The translations under genes and the position numbers were made by a program. From Streptomyces sp. A0642 (GTDB lineage Bacteria > Actinomycetota > Actinomycetes > Streptomycetales > Streptomycetaceae): a DNA stretch of 64,000 bases. Below, in pieces: positions 44,980-53,235 of the stretch. The stretch lies in NCBI RefSeq assembly GCF_004795105.1, contig NZ_SSBL01000009.1, positions 62,001 through 126,000 of the forward strand, read 5' to 3'. The first letter of the stretch is position 1. Every line of letters begins with the position of its first letter. The notes beneath the pieces were generated by a model that did no database searches, had not been told where the DNA came from, and saw only the letters and a program-made list of their open reading frames with translations.

Positions 44980-46383
44980 ATGACAGATCCCTGGGCCACT
45001 TTCGGTGCAGACCTGCACCTCGACCTGACCGGATCGGCCGGGCTGCGGGCCGGTCTCATGGACGCGCTGCGGGAGGCGGCCCGGACCGGCAGGCTGGCGC
45101 CCGGGACCCGGCTGCCGTCGTCCCGGACCCTCGCCGCCGACCTCGGCATCGCCCGCAACACCGTCGCCGACGCCTACGCGGAACTGGTCGCCGAGGGCTG
45201 GCTCACCGCCCGGCAGGGCTCCGGTACCCGGGTGGCGCAGCGGTCCGCGCCACGCCCGTCCGCCACCAGGACGCCGCGGGCCCGGCCGCCGCGCAGCAGC
45301 CCCGCGTACAGCCTGATGCCCGGTTCACCCGACGTGGCGACGTTCCCGCGCGCCGAATGGCTGAAGGCGGCCCGCCGCGCCCTCACCCGCGCACCCCACG
45401 ACGCCTTCGGCTACGGCGATCCGCGCGGCCGCATCGAGCTGCGCACCGTGCTCGCCGGCTATCTGGCCCGGGCCCGGGGGGTGTACGCGGATCCCGAACG
45501 CATCATGGTCTGCGCCGGCTTCGTCCACGGGCTGAGGATGCTGGGGACGGTGCTGCGGGAGCGCCGCGTGCGCGAGGTCGCCGTCGAGTCGTACGGACTG
45601 GAGCCGCACAACAGCCTGCTCAACGATGCCGGGCTGCGGACCCCCTGCCTGCCGCTCGACGGACTCGGCTCGCGGACCGGGGAGCTGTACGGGGCGCGGG
45701 GCGCGGGCGCGGTGCTCCTGACGCCCGCCCACCAGTTCCCGACCGGGGTGCCGCTCCACCCCGACCGGCGGGCCGCGGCGGTCGACTGGGCGCGCAGCAC
45801 CGGCGGGCTGATCCTGGAGGACGACTACGACGGAGAGTTCCGCTACGACCGCCAGCCGGTCGGCGCGCTCCAGGGCCTGGATCCCGAGCGGGTCGTCTAC
45901 CTGGGCACGACCAGCAAGTCCCTGGCGCCGGGGCTGCGGTTGGGGTGGATGGTGGTGCCGGAGTCGCTGATGGGCGAGGTGACCGCCGCCAAGGGCTGGA
46001 GCGACTGGTCGTCGAGTGCGCTGGACCAGCTGACCCTGGCGGAGTTCATCGCCTCCGGGGCGTACGACCGCCATGTGCGCTCCATGCGGCTGCGCTACCG
46101 CCGCCGCCGCGACCAGCTCGTCGCGGCACTGGCGGAGCGGGCTCCGGCCCTCCGCGTCAGCGGAATCGCCGCCGGGCTGCACGCCGTGCTCGAACTCCCG
46201 CCGGGCAGCGAGGCCGAGGTCGTCCGGGCGGCGGCCTGGCAGGGCCTCGCGGTGCAGGGCCTCTCCTTCTTCCGGCACCCCGACGCGGAGGTGCGACGCG
46301 AGGCCCTCGTCATCGGTTATGGAACGCCGCCCGACAGCGCCTGGGCGGGAGCGCTGGACGCCCTGTGCCGGATCCTGCCGTAG
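44980..46383 (+). CDS. PdxR/MocR family transcriptional regulator (GntR-aminotransferase fusion)
   Basis: 467 residues. An N-terminal GntR-type winged helix (LRAGLMDALREAARTGRLAPGTRLPSSRTLAADLGIARNTVADAYAELVAEGWLTARQGSG) is joined to a fold-type I aminotransferase domain: YGDPRGRIELRTVLAGYLARARG, LTPAHQFPTGVPL, LILEDDYDGEFRYDR and the PLP-lysine region VVYLGTTSKSLAPGLRLGWMV. Such proteins sense PLP or amino compounds. It is divergent from the AhpD-like/PEP-mutase-like pair across 47 bp and probably controls it. An 8-bp repeat array begins at its stop. Confidence 0.93.
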   Translation: MTDPWATFGADLHLDLTGSAGLRAGLMDALREAARTGRLAPGTRLPSSRTLAADLGIARNTVADAYAELVAEGWLTARQGSGTRVAQRSAPRPSATRTPRARPPRSSPAYSLMPGSPDVATFPRAEWLKAARRALTRAPHDAFGYGDPRGRIELRTVLAGYLARARGVYADPERIMVCAGFVHGLRMLGTVLRERRVREVAVESYGLEPHNSLLNDAGLRTPCLPLDGLGSRTGELYGARGAGAVLLTPAHQFPTGVPLHPDRRAAAVDWARSTGGLILEDDYDGEFRYDRQPVGALQGLDPERVVYLGTTSKSLAPGLRLGWMVVPESLMGEVTAAKGWSDWSSSALDQLTLAEFIASGAYDRHVRSMRLRYRRRRDQLVAALAERAPALRVSGIAAGLHAVLELPPGSEAEVVRAAAWQGLAVQGLSFFRHPDAEVRREALVIGYGTPPDSAWAGALDALCRILP

Positions 46384-46446
46384 GCGGTCAGGCGGTCAGG
46401 CGGTCAGGCGGTCAGGCGCTCAGGCGCTCAGGCGCTCAGGCGGTCG
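46383..46446. repeat. Eight tandem copies of an 8-bp unit
   Basis: GGCGGTCA appears four times, then GGCGCTCA three times, and a last GGCGGTCG. It fills the space between the MocR stop and the convergent EamA gene and includes the EamA stop codon. Confidence 0.9.
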
Positions 46447-47305
46447 TGCCCGGGACCGCGGGCTCCGGGGTGTCCGCCGGGGCCTCGCCGAACCGGGCCA
46501 GCGCCAGCGCTCCCGCCACGGCCACCGCGAATCCGGTGACCGCGACCCAGCCGAGGCCGTCGCGGGTACGGTCGCCGAGCCAGACGACGCCCACCAGAGC
46601 GGGACCGATCGTCTCGCCCAGGACCATGCCCGCGGTCGCGGTGGTCACCGAACCACGTTGCAGCGCCGAGGTGAGCAGCAGGAACGCCGAGCCGCCGCCC
46701 ACCAGCAGCGCGTACGCGGCGGGGTTGGTGACGAGCGCGGCGGGCGACATGTCGTCGATCAGCCGGACGGCCACCTCCACCACACCGAAACCGCAGCCGG
46801 CGCCGAGACCGAGGACGAGGGCACGCGCCCGCTCGGGCAGCCGGCCCGCCGCCGTGCCGATCAGCAGGATACCGACGGCGATGCCGAGCATCGACCAGCG
46901 CAGCGCGGCCGATCCGGTCGCGTGCCCCTCCTCGCCGGAGGCGAGCCCCAGCATGCCGAGTCCCGCGCAGACCACGGCGACGGCCGTCCACTCGGTGGAA
47001 CTCAGCCGCACCCCGAGCAGCCGGGCGGCGACGACCGCGGTCACGGCGAGGCTCGCGGCCAGGGCCGCGCCCACCGCGTAGATGGGCAGGGAGCGCAGGG
47101 CGATGATCTGGAAGACGAAACCGAGGCCGTCGAGCGCCAGCCCGGCCACGTAGCGCCACTGCCGAAGGGCCCGCAGCAGCAGCGCCGGGTCCACCCCCGC
47201 CCCGGTCCCGGGCTCGGCGGCGGCCCGCGCGGCGACGGCCTGAAGGACGGAGGCCGTGCCGAAGCAGACCGCGGAAGCGAGCGCACAGATCATCCCCAGG
47301 AGCAC
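46436..47305 (-). CDS. EamA/DMT superfamily transporter
   Basis: 289 residues, about ten hydrophobic helices in two halves, as in EamA drug/metabolite exporters: ICALASAVCFGTASVLQAVAARAAA at the start, WRYVAGLALDGLGFVFQIIALRSLPIYAVGAALAASLAVTAVVAARLLG as the signature region, and a second half with VVEVAVRLIDDM, ALLVGGGSAFLLLTSALQRGSVTTATAGMVLGETIGPALVGVVWLGDR. Substrate unknown; probably an amino acid or metabolite exporter. GTG 47305 is the start. The C-terminus ends within the 8-bp repeat. Confidence 0.9.
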   Translation of the reverse strand: MLLGMICALASAVCFGTASVLQAVAARAAAEPGTGAGVDPALLLRALRQWRYVAGLALDGLGFVFQIIALRSLPIYAVGAALAASLAVTAVVAARLLGVRLSSTEWTAVAVVCAGLGMLGLASGEEGHATGSAALRWSMLGIAVGILLIGTAAGRLPERARALVLGLGAGCGFGVVEVAVRLIDDMSPAALVTNPAAYALLVGGGSAFLLLTSALQRGSVTTATAGMVLGETIGPALVGVVWLGDRTRDGLGWVAVTGFAVAVAGALALARFGEAPADTPEPAVPGTTA

Positions 47306-47357
47306 ACCGGGACTCTACTGGTGCCGGAGCGGGCGCCCGGCCTCCAGCCGGGCGCCC

Positions 47358-47427
47358 CCTGGCCCCTGACCCCTGGCCCCTGACCCCTGGCCCCTGACCC
47401 CTGGCCCCTGACCCCTGGCCCCTGACC
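47358..47427. repeat. Five tandem copies of a 14-bp unit
   Basis: CCTGGCCCCTGACC is repeated exactly with a 14-bp period at 47358, 47372, 47386, 47400 and 47414. It lies between the EamA gene and rocD. A further imperfect set with CCGAGCGCC-like elements runs to about 47575. Confidence 0.9.
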
Positions 47428-47600
47428 GCAGAACCCGGAGCACCGAACTCCCGGGCACCGAACCCCCGAGCGCCTGGCGCCGCCCCTCCGAGCCCGTGGG
47501 CGCCGAACCCCGAGCGCCGGACCTCAGAGCGCCTGGCACCGTCCCTCCCAGCCCCCAACTCCCGAGCGTCGAACCTCACCGAGTGCCCGGGCGTCCCGGA

Positions 47601-48806
47601 TCAGCCCCGCAGCACCCCGCGCAGCTGCTCCAGGCCCCAGTCCAGGTCCTCCTTGCTGATCACCAGGGGCGGGGCGATCCGGATCGTCGAGCCGTGGGTG
47701 TCCTTCACCAGCACCCGGCGGTCCATCAGCCTCTCGGAGATCTCCCGCCCCGTGCCGCGTCCCGGATCGATGTCGACACCCGCCCACAGGCCGCGTCCCC
47801 GGACCGCCTCCACCGCGCCCCCGCCCACCAGCAGGCCCAGCTCCTGATGGAGGTGCTCGCCCAGCTCCGCGGCACGCTGCTGGTACTCGCCGGTGCGCAG
47901 CATCGCGATGACCTCCAGCGCGACCGCGCACGCCAGCGGGTTGCCGCCAAACGTCGAACCGTGCTCGCCCGGCCGGAAGATCCCCAGGACCGCCGCGGAC
48001 GACACCACCGCCGACACCGGCACCACACCCCCGCCCAGCGCCTTGCCGAGGACGTACATGTCGGGCACGACGCCCTCGTGCTCGCAGGCGAACGTCCTCC
48101 CGGTCCGGCCCAGGCCCGACTGGATCTCGTCCGCGATGAACAGCACGTTCCGCTCGCGGGTCAGTTCCCGGACGCCGGGGAGGTAGCCGGCCGGCGGCAC
48201 CAGCACCCCGGCCTCGCCCTGGATCGGCTCCAGCAGCACCGCCACGGTGTTCTCGGTCATCGCCTCCCGCAGCGCGGTCAGGTCCCCGTACGGCACGATC
48301 TCGAACCCCGGGGTGTACGGGCCGAAGTCCGCGCGCGCCTCGTGATCCGTGGAGAAGCTGACGATCGTCGTCGTCCGGCCGTGGAAGTTGTCGGCGGCGA
48401 CGATGATCTTGGCCATCCCGTCCGGGACGCCCTTGACCTGGTACCCCCACTTGCGGGCGGTCTTCACCGCGGTCTCCACGGCCTCCGCCCCGGTGTTCAT
48501 CGGCAGGACCATCTCCATGCCGCACAGCTCGGCGAGCCGCGCACAGAAGTCGGCGAACCGGTCGTGGTGGAAGGCCCGCGAGGTGAGCGTCACGCGCTCC
48601 AGCTGGGCCTTGGCCGCGTCGATCAGCCGGCGGTTGCCGTGGCCGAAATTGAGCGCCGAGTAACCGGCGAGCATGTCGAGGTAGCGCCGGCCCTCGACAT
48701 CGGTCATCCAGGCGCCGTCCGCCGTGGCGACGACGACCGGCAGCGGATGGTAGTTGTGCGCGCTGTGCGCCTCGGTGGAGGCGATGGCGGTTTCCGTGGT
48801 CGACAC
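47601..48806 (-). CDS. rocD: Ornithine-oxo-acid transaminase
   Basis: 401 residues. Converts ornithine to glutamate semialdehyde with PLP in arginine/ornithine catabolism. AHNYHPLPVVVATADGAWMTDVEGRRYLDMLAGYSALNFGHGN is the ornithine-aminotransferase N-terminus; TGAEAVETAVKTARKWGY, FHGRTTTIVSFST, EPIQGEAGV, LFIADEIQSGLGRTG (PLP-ring Asp) and VLGKALGGGVVPVSAV (Schiff-base Lys) follow. GTG 48806 has GGAG five bases upstream and gives a family-typical length. It stands alone; no rocA or arginase neighbour. Confidence 0.94.
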   Translation of the reverse strand: MSTTETAIASTEAHSAHNYHPLPVVVATADGAWMTDVEGRRYLDMLAGYSALNFGHGNRRLIDAAKAQLERVTLTSRAFHHDRFADFCARLAELCGMEMVLPMNTGAEAVETAVKTARKWGYQVKGVPDGMAKIIVAADNFHGRTTTIVSFSTDHEARADFGPYTPGFEIVPYGDLTALREAMTENTVAVLLEPIQGEAGVLVPPAGYLPGVRELTRERNVLFIADEIQSGLGRTGRTFACEHEGVVPDMYVLGKALGGGVVPVSAVVSSAAVLGIFRPGEHGSTFGGNPLACAVALEVIAMLRTGEYQQRAAELGEHLHQELGLLVGGGAVEAVRGRGLWAGVDIDPGRGTGREISERLMDRRVLVKDTHGSTIRIAPPLVISKEDLDWGLEQLRGVLRG

Positions 48807-49002
48807 GGGATCTCCGTTCGTCGTGCGGCGTGGATGTGCCCACTTTGTATCGTCGGTCGGATCTCCCACGAGGAAACCTTCAGTTCGCGGCGCGCCCGCG
48901 TTCCGCGCCGCCGGGACCCGCCCGTGGGCCCCCTCCGGCGTCCTCACGCCTTTCTCACACCGGCTGCCCGGGATCGGTTCCGTACCTGAGACAATGAGTT
49001 CC

Positions 49003-50016
49003 ATGGCCTCTGAACGTCCCCGTGTGCTTTCCGGAATCCAGCCCACCGCAGGCTCGTTCCACCTCGGCAACTACCTCGGCGCGGTCCGCCAGTGGGTGGC
49101 TCTGCAGGAGTCCCACGACGCCTTCTACATGGTGGTCGACCTGCACGCGATCACCGTCCCGCAGGACCCCGCGCAGCTCCGTGCCAACACCCGGCTCGCC
49201 GTCGCCCAGGTGCTCGCCGCCGGGGTGGACCCGGAGCGCTGCACGCTCTTCGTCCAGAGCCACGTCCCGGAGCACGCCCAGCTGGGCTGGGTCATGAACT
49301 GTCTGGCCGGGTTCGGCGAGGCGTCCCGGATGACGCAGTTCAAGGACAAGTCGGCCAAGCAGGGCACCGACCGCACCACCGTGGGGCTCTTCACCTATCC
49401 GCTGCTGATGGTCGCCGACATCCTGCTCTACCAGGCCGACCAGGTCCCGGTGGGCGAGGACCAGCGCCAGCACCTGGAGCTGACCCGCAATCTCGCCGAG
49501 CGGTTCAACGGCACCTACGGGGACACGTTCACCATTCCGGACCCGTACATCCTCAAGGAGACGGCGAAGATCTACGACCTCCAGGACCCGTCCGCGAAGA
49601 TGAGCAAGTCGGCGGCGACCGCCAAGGGCCTGATCAACCTCCTGGACGAGCCGAAGGCGACCGCCAAGAAGGTGAAGAGCGCCGTCACGGACACCGACAC
49701 CGTGATCCGCTTCGACCAGGTGGAGAAGCCGGGCATCAGCAATCTGCTGTCCATCTACTCGACCCTCACCGACACGGCCATCGCGGACCTGGAGCAGAAG
49801 TACGAGGGCAAGGGCTACGGTGCGCTGAAGACGGACCTCGCCGAGGTCATGGTCGACTTCGTCACACCGTTCCGCACCCGCACCCAGGAATATCTGGACG
49901 ACACCGAGACGCTGGACTCCATCCTGGCCAAGGGAGCGGAGAAGGCACGGGCCGTCGCCGCCGAGACCCTGGCGCGGACCTATGACCGCATGGGCCTTCT
50001 GCCCGCCAAGCACTGA
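49003..50016 (+). CDS. trpS: Tryptophanyl-tRNA synthetase
   Basis: 337 residues, a class Ic synthetase. RVLSGIQPTAGSFHLGNYLGAVRQW holds the HIGH-like signature (SFHLGN), YPLLMVADILLYQADQVPVGEDQRQHLELTRNLAERFN the Trp/dimer region, and DPSAKMSKSAATAKGLI the KMSKS signature. Start ATG 49003 is preferred over ATG 48994, which is in frame (MSSM). GACAAT just before could be a -10 and give a very short leader. The sequence resembles the housekeeping streptomycete enzyme rather than the indolmycin-resistant one, judged from memory only. Confidence 0.97.
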   Translation: MASERPRVLSGIQPTAGSFHLGNYLGAVRQWVALQESHDAFYMVVDLHAITVPQDPAQLRANTRLAVAQVLAAGVDPERCTLFVQSHVPEHAQLGWVMNCLAGFGEASRMTQFKDKSAKQGTDRTTVGLFTYPLLMVADILLYQADQVPVGEDQRQHLELTRNLAERFNGTYGDTFTIPDPYILKETAKIYDLQDPSAKMSKSAATAKGLINLLDEPKATAKKVKSAVTDTDTVIRFDQVEKPGISNLLSIYSTLTDTAIADLEQKYEGKGYGALKTDLAEVMVDFVTPFRTRTQEYLDDTETLDSILAKGAEKARAVAAETLARTYDRMGLLPAKH

Positions 50017-50122
50017 GTCCAAGGACCCTGGCGCCGGGACCTTCACAGGCGGCACACTGGCGGCGTGAAGCATGCGGCCGTCGGTGGCTGAAAACAGATG
50101 CTCGAAGATTGAGGAGAACGAC

Positions 50123-50713
50123 GTGGGGACCGTAACGCTCGGCGTTTCGATCGCGGTCCCGGAGCCCTACGGCAGCCTGCTCCAGGAGCGGCGCGCGAGC
50201 TTCGGGGACCCTGCCGCACACGGCATTCCCACCCACGTCACCCTCCTGCCGCCCACCGAGGCGGAGGCGGCCGCCCTGCCCGCGATCGAGGCGCACCTCA
50301 CCACGATCGCGACGGGCGGCCGTCCCTTCCCGATGCGGCTCTCCGGCACGGGTACCTTCCGTCCGCTCTCCCCGGTCGTCTACGTCCAGGTCGTCGAAGG
50401 GGCCTCGGCCTGCTCCTGGCTCCAGAAGCGGATCCGGGACGCCTCGGGGCCGCTGGTGCGCGAGCTGCTGTTCCCGTACCACCCGCACGTGACCGTGGCG
50501 CACGGCATCTCCGAGGCCGCGATGGACCGGGCCTACGCGGAGCTCGCCGACTACGAGGCGTCGTGGACCTGCGGATCCTTCGCGCTGTACGAGCAGGGCG
50601 CCGACGGCGTCTGGCGCAAGATCAACGAGTTCCCGTTCGGAGCGGGCGGCGGCAGCCCGGCCGTGCCCGCCCAGAGCGGCAGCTCCGTGGACGCGACCTC
50701 GCTCCACGGCTGA
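50123..50713 (+). CDS. 2'-5' RNA ligase family protein (two-histidine phosphoesterase)
   Basis: 196 residues of the 2H phosphoesterase fold. The two catalytic H-x-T/S motifs are HVTLLPPT near residue 44 and HVTVAHGIS near residue 126, with symmetric spacing. Members act on cyclic phosphate RNA ends or related nucleotides. GTG 50123 has GAGGAG six bases upstream; the longer frame upstream is untranslated. The last about 30 residues are a low-complexity tail. It may share a transcript with trpS (106 bp apart). Confidence 0.88.
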   Translation: MGTVTLGVSIAVPEPYGSLLQERRASFGDPAAHGIPTHVTLLPPTEAEAAALPAIEAHLTTIATGGRPFPMRLSGTGTFRPLSPVVYVQVVEGASACSWLQKRIRDASGPLVRELLFPYHPHVTVAHGISEAAMDRAYAELADYEASWTCGSFALYEQGADGVWRKINEFPFGAGGGSPAVPAQSGSSVDATSLHG

Positions 50714-50852
50714 GCCGCTCCATCCCCTGAGCCGCGCTCCCTCCCCGAGTCGCTTCATCCCGTGACCCCGGGTTCCCTCTCCGAGTCGCTTCCCCCTGCC
50801 CCGCTCCGCAACTGAGGGGGCCGGGGCCGCCCCGCCACCGCTCCGCGCCGCC

Positions 50853-51653
50853 TCAGACGGGCAGCCGCCGGAACAGCGGCCGTGGCACGTGCCGCAGCGC
50901 CGACATGACCGCCCGCAGCGCCCCCGGCACCCACACCGTCTCCGAACGCCGCCGCAGCCCCGTCACGATCGCCTCGGCGACCGCGTCGGGCGTGGTGACG
51001 AGCGGGGTCCGGGTGAACGGGATCATCGCGAGCGGCGCCACGGCCGCCGCCGCGCCGGACCCGGCGGGCGCGGTCGCCGGCCGGACGAGACCGGGGCGTA
51101 CGACCATGACGTGCACCCCCGTCCCGTGGAGGGCGTCCCCGAGCCCCTGCGCGAACGCGTCCAGGCCCGCCTTGCTCGATCCGTAGATGAAGTCCGCGCG
51201 CCGGGCGCGCTCCCCCGCCACCGAGGAGAGCACCACCAGCGAGCCGTGCCCCTGCGCCTGGAGTGCGCCGGCGCACACCAGACCGGCGGAGACGGCCCCC
51301 GTGTAGTTCGTCTGCGCGACCCGGACGGCGGCGAGCGGCTCCTCCTCGTCGCGCTCCTGGTCGCCCGGGATGCCGAAGGCGAGAAGCACCATGTCGATGT
51401 CGCCCTCGGTGAAGATCTTGCCGAGGCCGGTCTCGTGGGACCCGGTGTCCAGGGCGTCGAAGTCGACGGTACGGACGTAGGCGCCCCGGCCGCGCAGTTC
51501 GGCCGCTGCCGACTCGAGGGCGGGGGAGGGCCGGCCGGCCAGCCAGACCGTGCGAGTGCGGCGGGCGATCAGGCGGCGTGCGGTGGCGAGCCCGATCTCC
51601 GAGGTGCCGCCGAGGACGAGCAGGGACTGCGGGGCACCGAAGGCATCCTTCAC
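50853..51653 (-). CDS. SDR family oxidoreductase, DprE2-like
   Basis: 266 residues. QSLLVLGGTSEIGLATARRLIA is the NAD(P)-binding G-x-x-x-G-x-G; LLAFGIPGDQ, VVLSSVAGERARRADFIYGSSKAGLDAFAQGL with catalytic Ser, Tyr and Lys; VHVMVVRPGLVRPA. These match decaprenylphosphoryl-beta-D-erythro-pentulose 2-reductase (DprE2) relatives. The DprE1-like flavoenzyme gene is 80 bp upstream in the same orientation, as in mycobacteria. GTG 51653 has AAGGAG seven bases upstream. Confidence 0.85.
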   Translation of the reverse strand: MKDAFGAPQSLLVLGGTSEIGLATARRLIARRTRTVWLAGRPSPALESAAAELRGRGAYVRTVDFDALDTGSHETGLGKIFTEGDIDMVLLAFGIPGDQERDEEEPLAAVRVAQTNYTGAVSAGLVCAGALQAQGHGSLVVLSSVAGERARRADFIYGSSKAGLDAFAQGLGDALHGTGVHVMVVRPGLVRPATAPAGSGAAAAVAPLAMIPFTRTPLVTTPDAVAEAIVTGLRRRSETVWVPGALRAVMSALRHVPRPLFRRLPV

Positions 51654-51733
51654 GAGAACGCTCCTTAAGGGCGGGTGGCGGAAGGCGGGGGGTGGTGGGG
51701 CGCGCGGCGGCCGGGGTGGTGGCCGCCGCGCCG

Positions 51734-53095
51734 TCAGAGGGAGAGCCGGCGCGACAGATCCGACCGGAACGCGCCGTTGGGGTCCCACTCGGCCCGGAGC
51801 TGCCGGAACGCCTCCAGCCGGGGGTACATCGCGGCCAGCGCGTCCGGGCGCAGCCGGGAGTCGGCCGTCAGGCAGACCCGGCCGCCCGCCGCCGCCACCT
51901 CCTCGTCCATGCGGTCGAGGAAGCGGGCCAGCCCCGGCAGGGCCGCGGGCAGGTCCACGGCGAGGCTCCAGCCCGGTTCCGGGAACGACAGCCAGCCGGG
52001 GCCGCCCGGGCCGAAGCGTCTGAGCACGGCGAGGTACGAGGGGCAGCGCCGCTGCGCGAGCTGCCGGACGATCCGGCGCAATGTCTCCGCCCGCCCGTCC
52101 CCGACGGCGAACTCGTAGCGCACGAAGCCGCCCCGGCCGGGGAGTCCGTAGGCGTGCGGTGCGGTGTCCTGCGGGTGGAAGAACGTGGTGATCCGCTGGA
52201 GTTCGCCGGTGCGGGACCGGGGTGCGCGGCGGTAGCGCAGCTCGTTGAACGCCGCGGCGGACATCCGGCCGAGCAGGCCGCCGGGCGTCAGGTCCGGCAC
52301 GAGGGAGTGCGCGGGAGACAGCGGGCCGGTGCGGAAGTGCAGCGGTGTACGCCGGGCGTGCGCCGGGAGCATGTGCAGGGGTGCGTGCTCCCCCCGGGTC
52401 AGGACACCGCGCCCGGTCGACCGGCCGCGCGCGGTCAGGTCGATCCAGGCGGAGGCGTAGCGGTGGCGGCGGCTGCCGGTGGCCAGCCGTGTCATCAAGT
52501 CGTCGAGATCGAGGGCCCGTTCGGTGTCGACGGCCATCAGGGACGTGGCTACGGGCTGGAGCCGGAGCGTGGCCGAGAGGATCACCCCGGTCAGGCCCAG
52601 GCCGCCCGCGGTCGCGTCGAAGAGCGGCGTGCCGGGGCGGACCGTGTGGATTCCGCCGTCCGCGGTGAGGAGGTCGAACTCCGTGACATGGCGGGAGAAG
52701 GACCCCGAGGTGCGGTGGTCGTGACCGTGGACGTCGGAGCCGATCGCCCCGCCCACGGTGATGTGCCGGCTGGCGGGGGTCACGGGCAGGAACCAGCCGA
52801 GCGGCAGCAGCACCTCCGTCAGCCGATGCAGGCTCACCCCCGCGTCGCACACCACGACTCCGGCTCCGGCGTCGATGGTGCGGATCCGGTCGAGCCCCGT
52901 CATGTCGAGGACGGAGCCCCCGGCGTTCTGCGCCGCGTCGCCGTGCGCCCGGCCCAGACCCCGGGCGATCGAGCCGCGCGGCCCGCAGCCGCGCACCACG
53001 GCGACCGCCTCCTCGTAATTCCGGGGACGAAAGCGCAGCGCGGTGGTCGGGGCGGTGCGGCCCCAGCCGGTCAGGGACACGGTGTCGACAGACAT
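51734..53095 (-). CDS. FAD-binding oxidoreductase, DprE1-like
   Basis: 453 residues. LTGWGRTAPTTALRFRPRNYEEAVAVVRGCGPRGSIARGLGRAHGDAAQNAGG is the FAD-binding PCMH/VAO domain, with RGLGRAHGDAAQ and VTPASRHITVGGAIGSDVHGHDHRTSGSF as FAD contacts; a C-terminal catalytic domain follows. It is homologous to decaprenylphosphoryl-beta-D-ribose 2-oxidase DprE1, which with DprE2 epimerises polyprenyl-phosphate ribose to arabinose. Streptomyces lacks arabinogalactan, so the product here may be an arabinosyl donor for another glycan. ATG 53095; no membrane helix. Confidence 0.85.
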   Translation of the reverse strand: MSVDTVSLTGWGRTAPTTALRFRPRNYEEAVAVVRGCGPRGSIARGLGRAHGDAAQNAGGSVLDMTGLDRIRTIDAGAGVVVCDAGVSLHRLTEVLLPLGWFLPVTPASRHITVGGAIGSDVHGHDHRTSGSFSRHVTEFDLLTADGGIHTVRPGTPLFDATAGGLGLTGVILSATLRLQPVATSLMAVDTERALDLDDLMTRLATGSRRHRYASAWIDLTARGRSTGRGVLTRGEHAPLHMLPAHARRTPLHFRTGPLSPAHSLVPDLTPGGLLGRMSAAAFNELRYRRAPRSRTGELQRITTFFHPQDTAPHAYGLPGRGGFVRYEFAVGDGRAETLRRIVRQLAQRRCPSYLAVLRRFGPGGPGWLSFPEPGWSLAVDLPAALPGLARFLDRMDEEVAAAGGRVCLTADSRLRPDALAAMYPRLEAFRQLRAEWDPNGAFRSDLSRRLSL

Positions 53096-53235
53096 GAGGG
53101 TGACCGTATCGCCCGGGAAAACACCTTTGAGGGATTTGTTACAACACTCACCGAAATGGGTGATTGCGGGGATGCCATCTTCCGCGCGGTGGACCGAACG
53201 GCGGATTTCCCGGCGAGGGAGGGTAGTCGTACGTC

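Noticed and set aside
48807..49002. T-box or Trp-codon leader before trpS
   Set aside because: No T-box core sequences and no short frame with clustered Trp codons were found.
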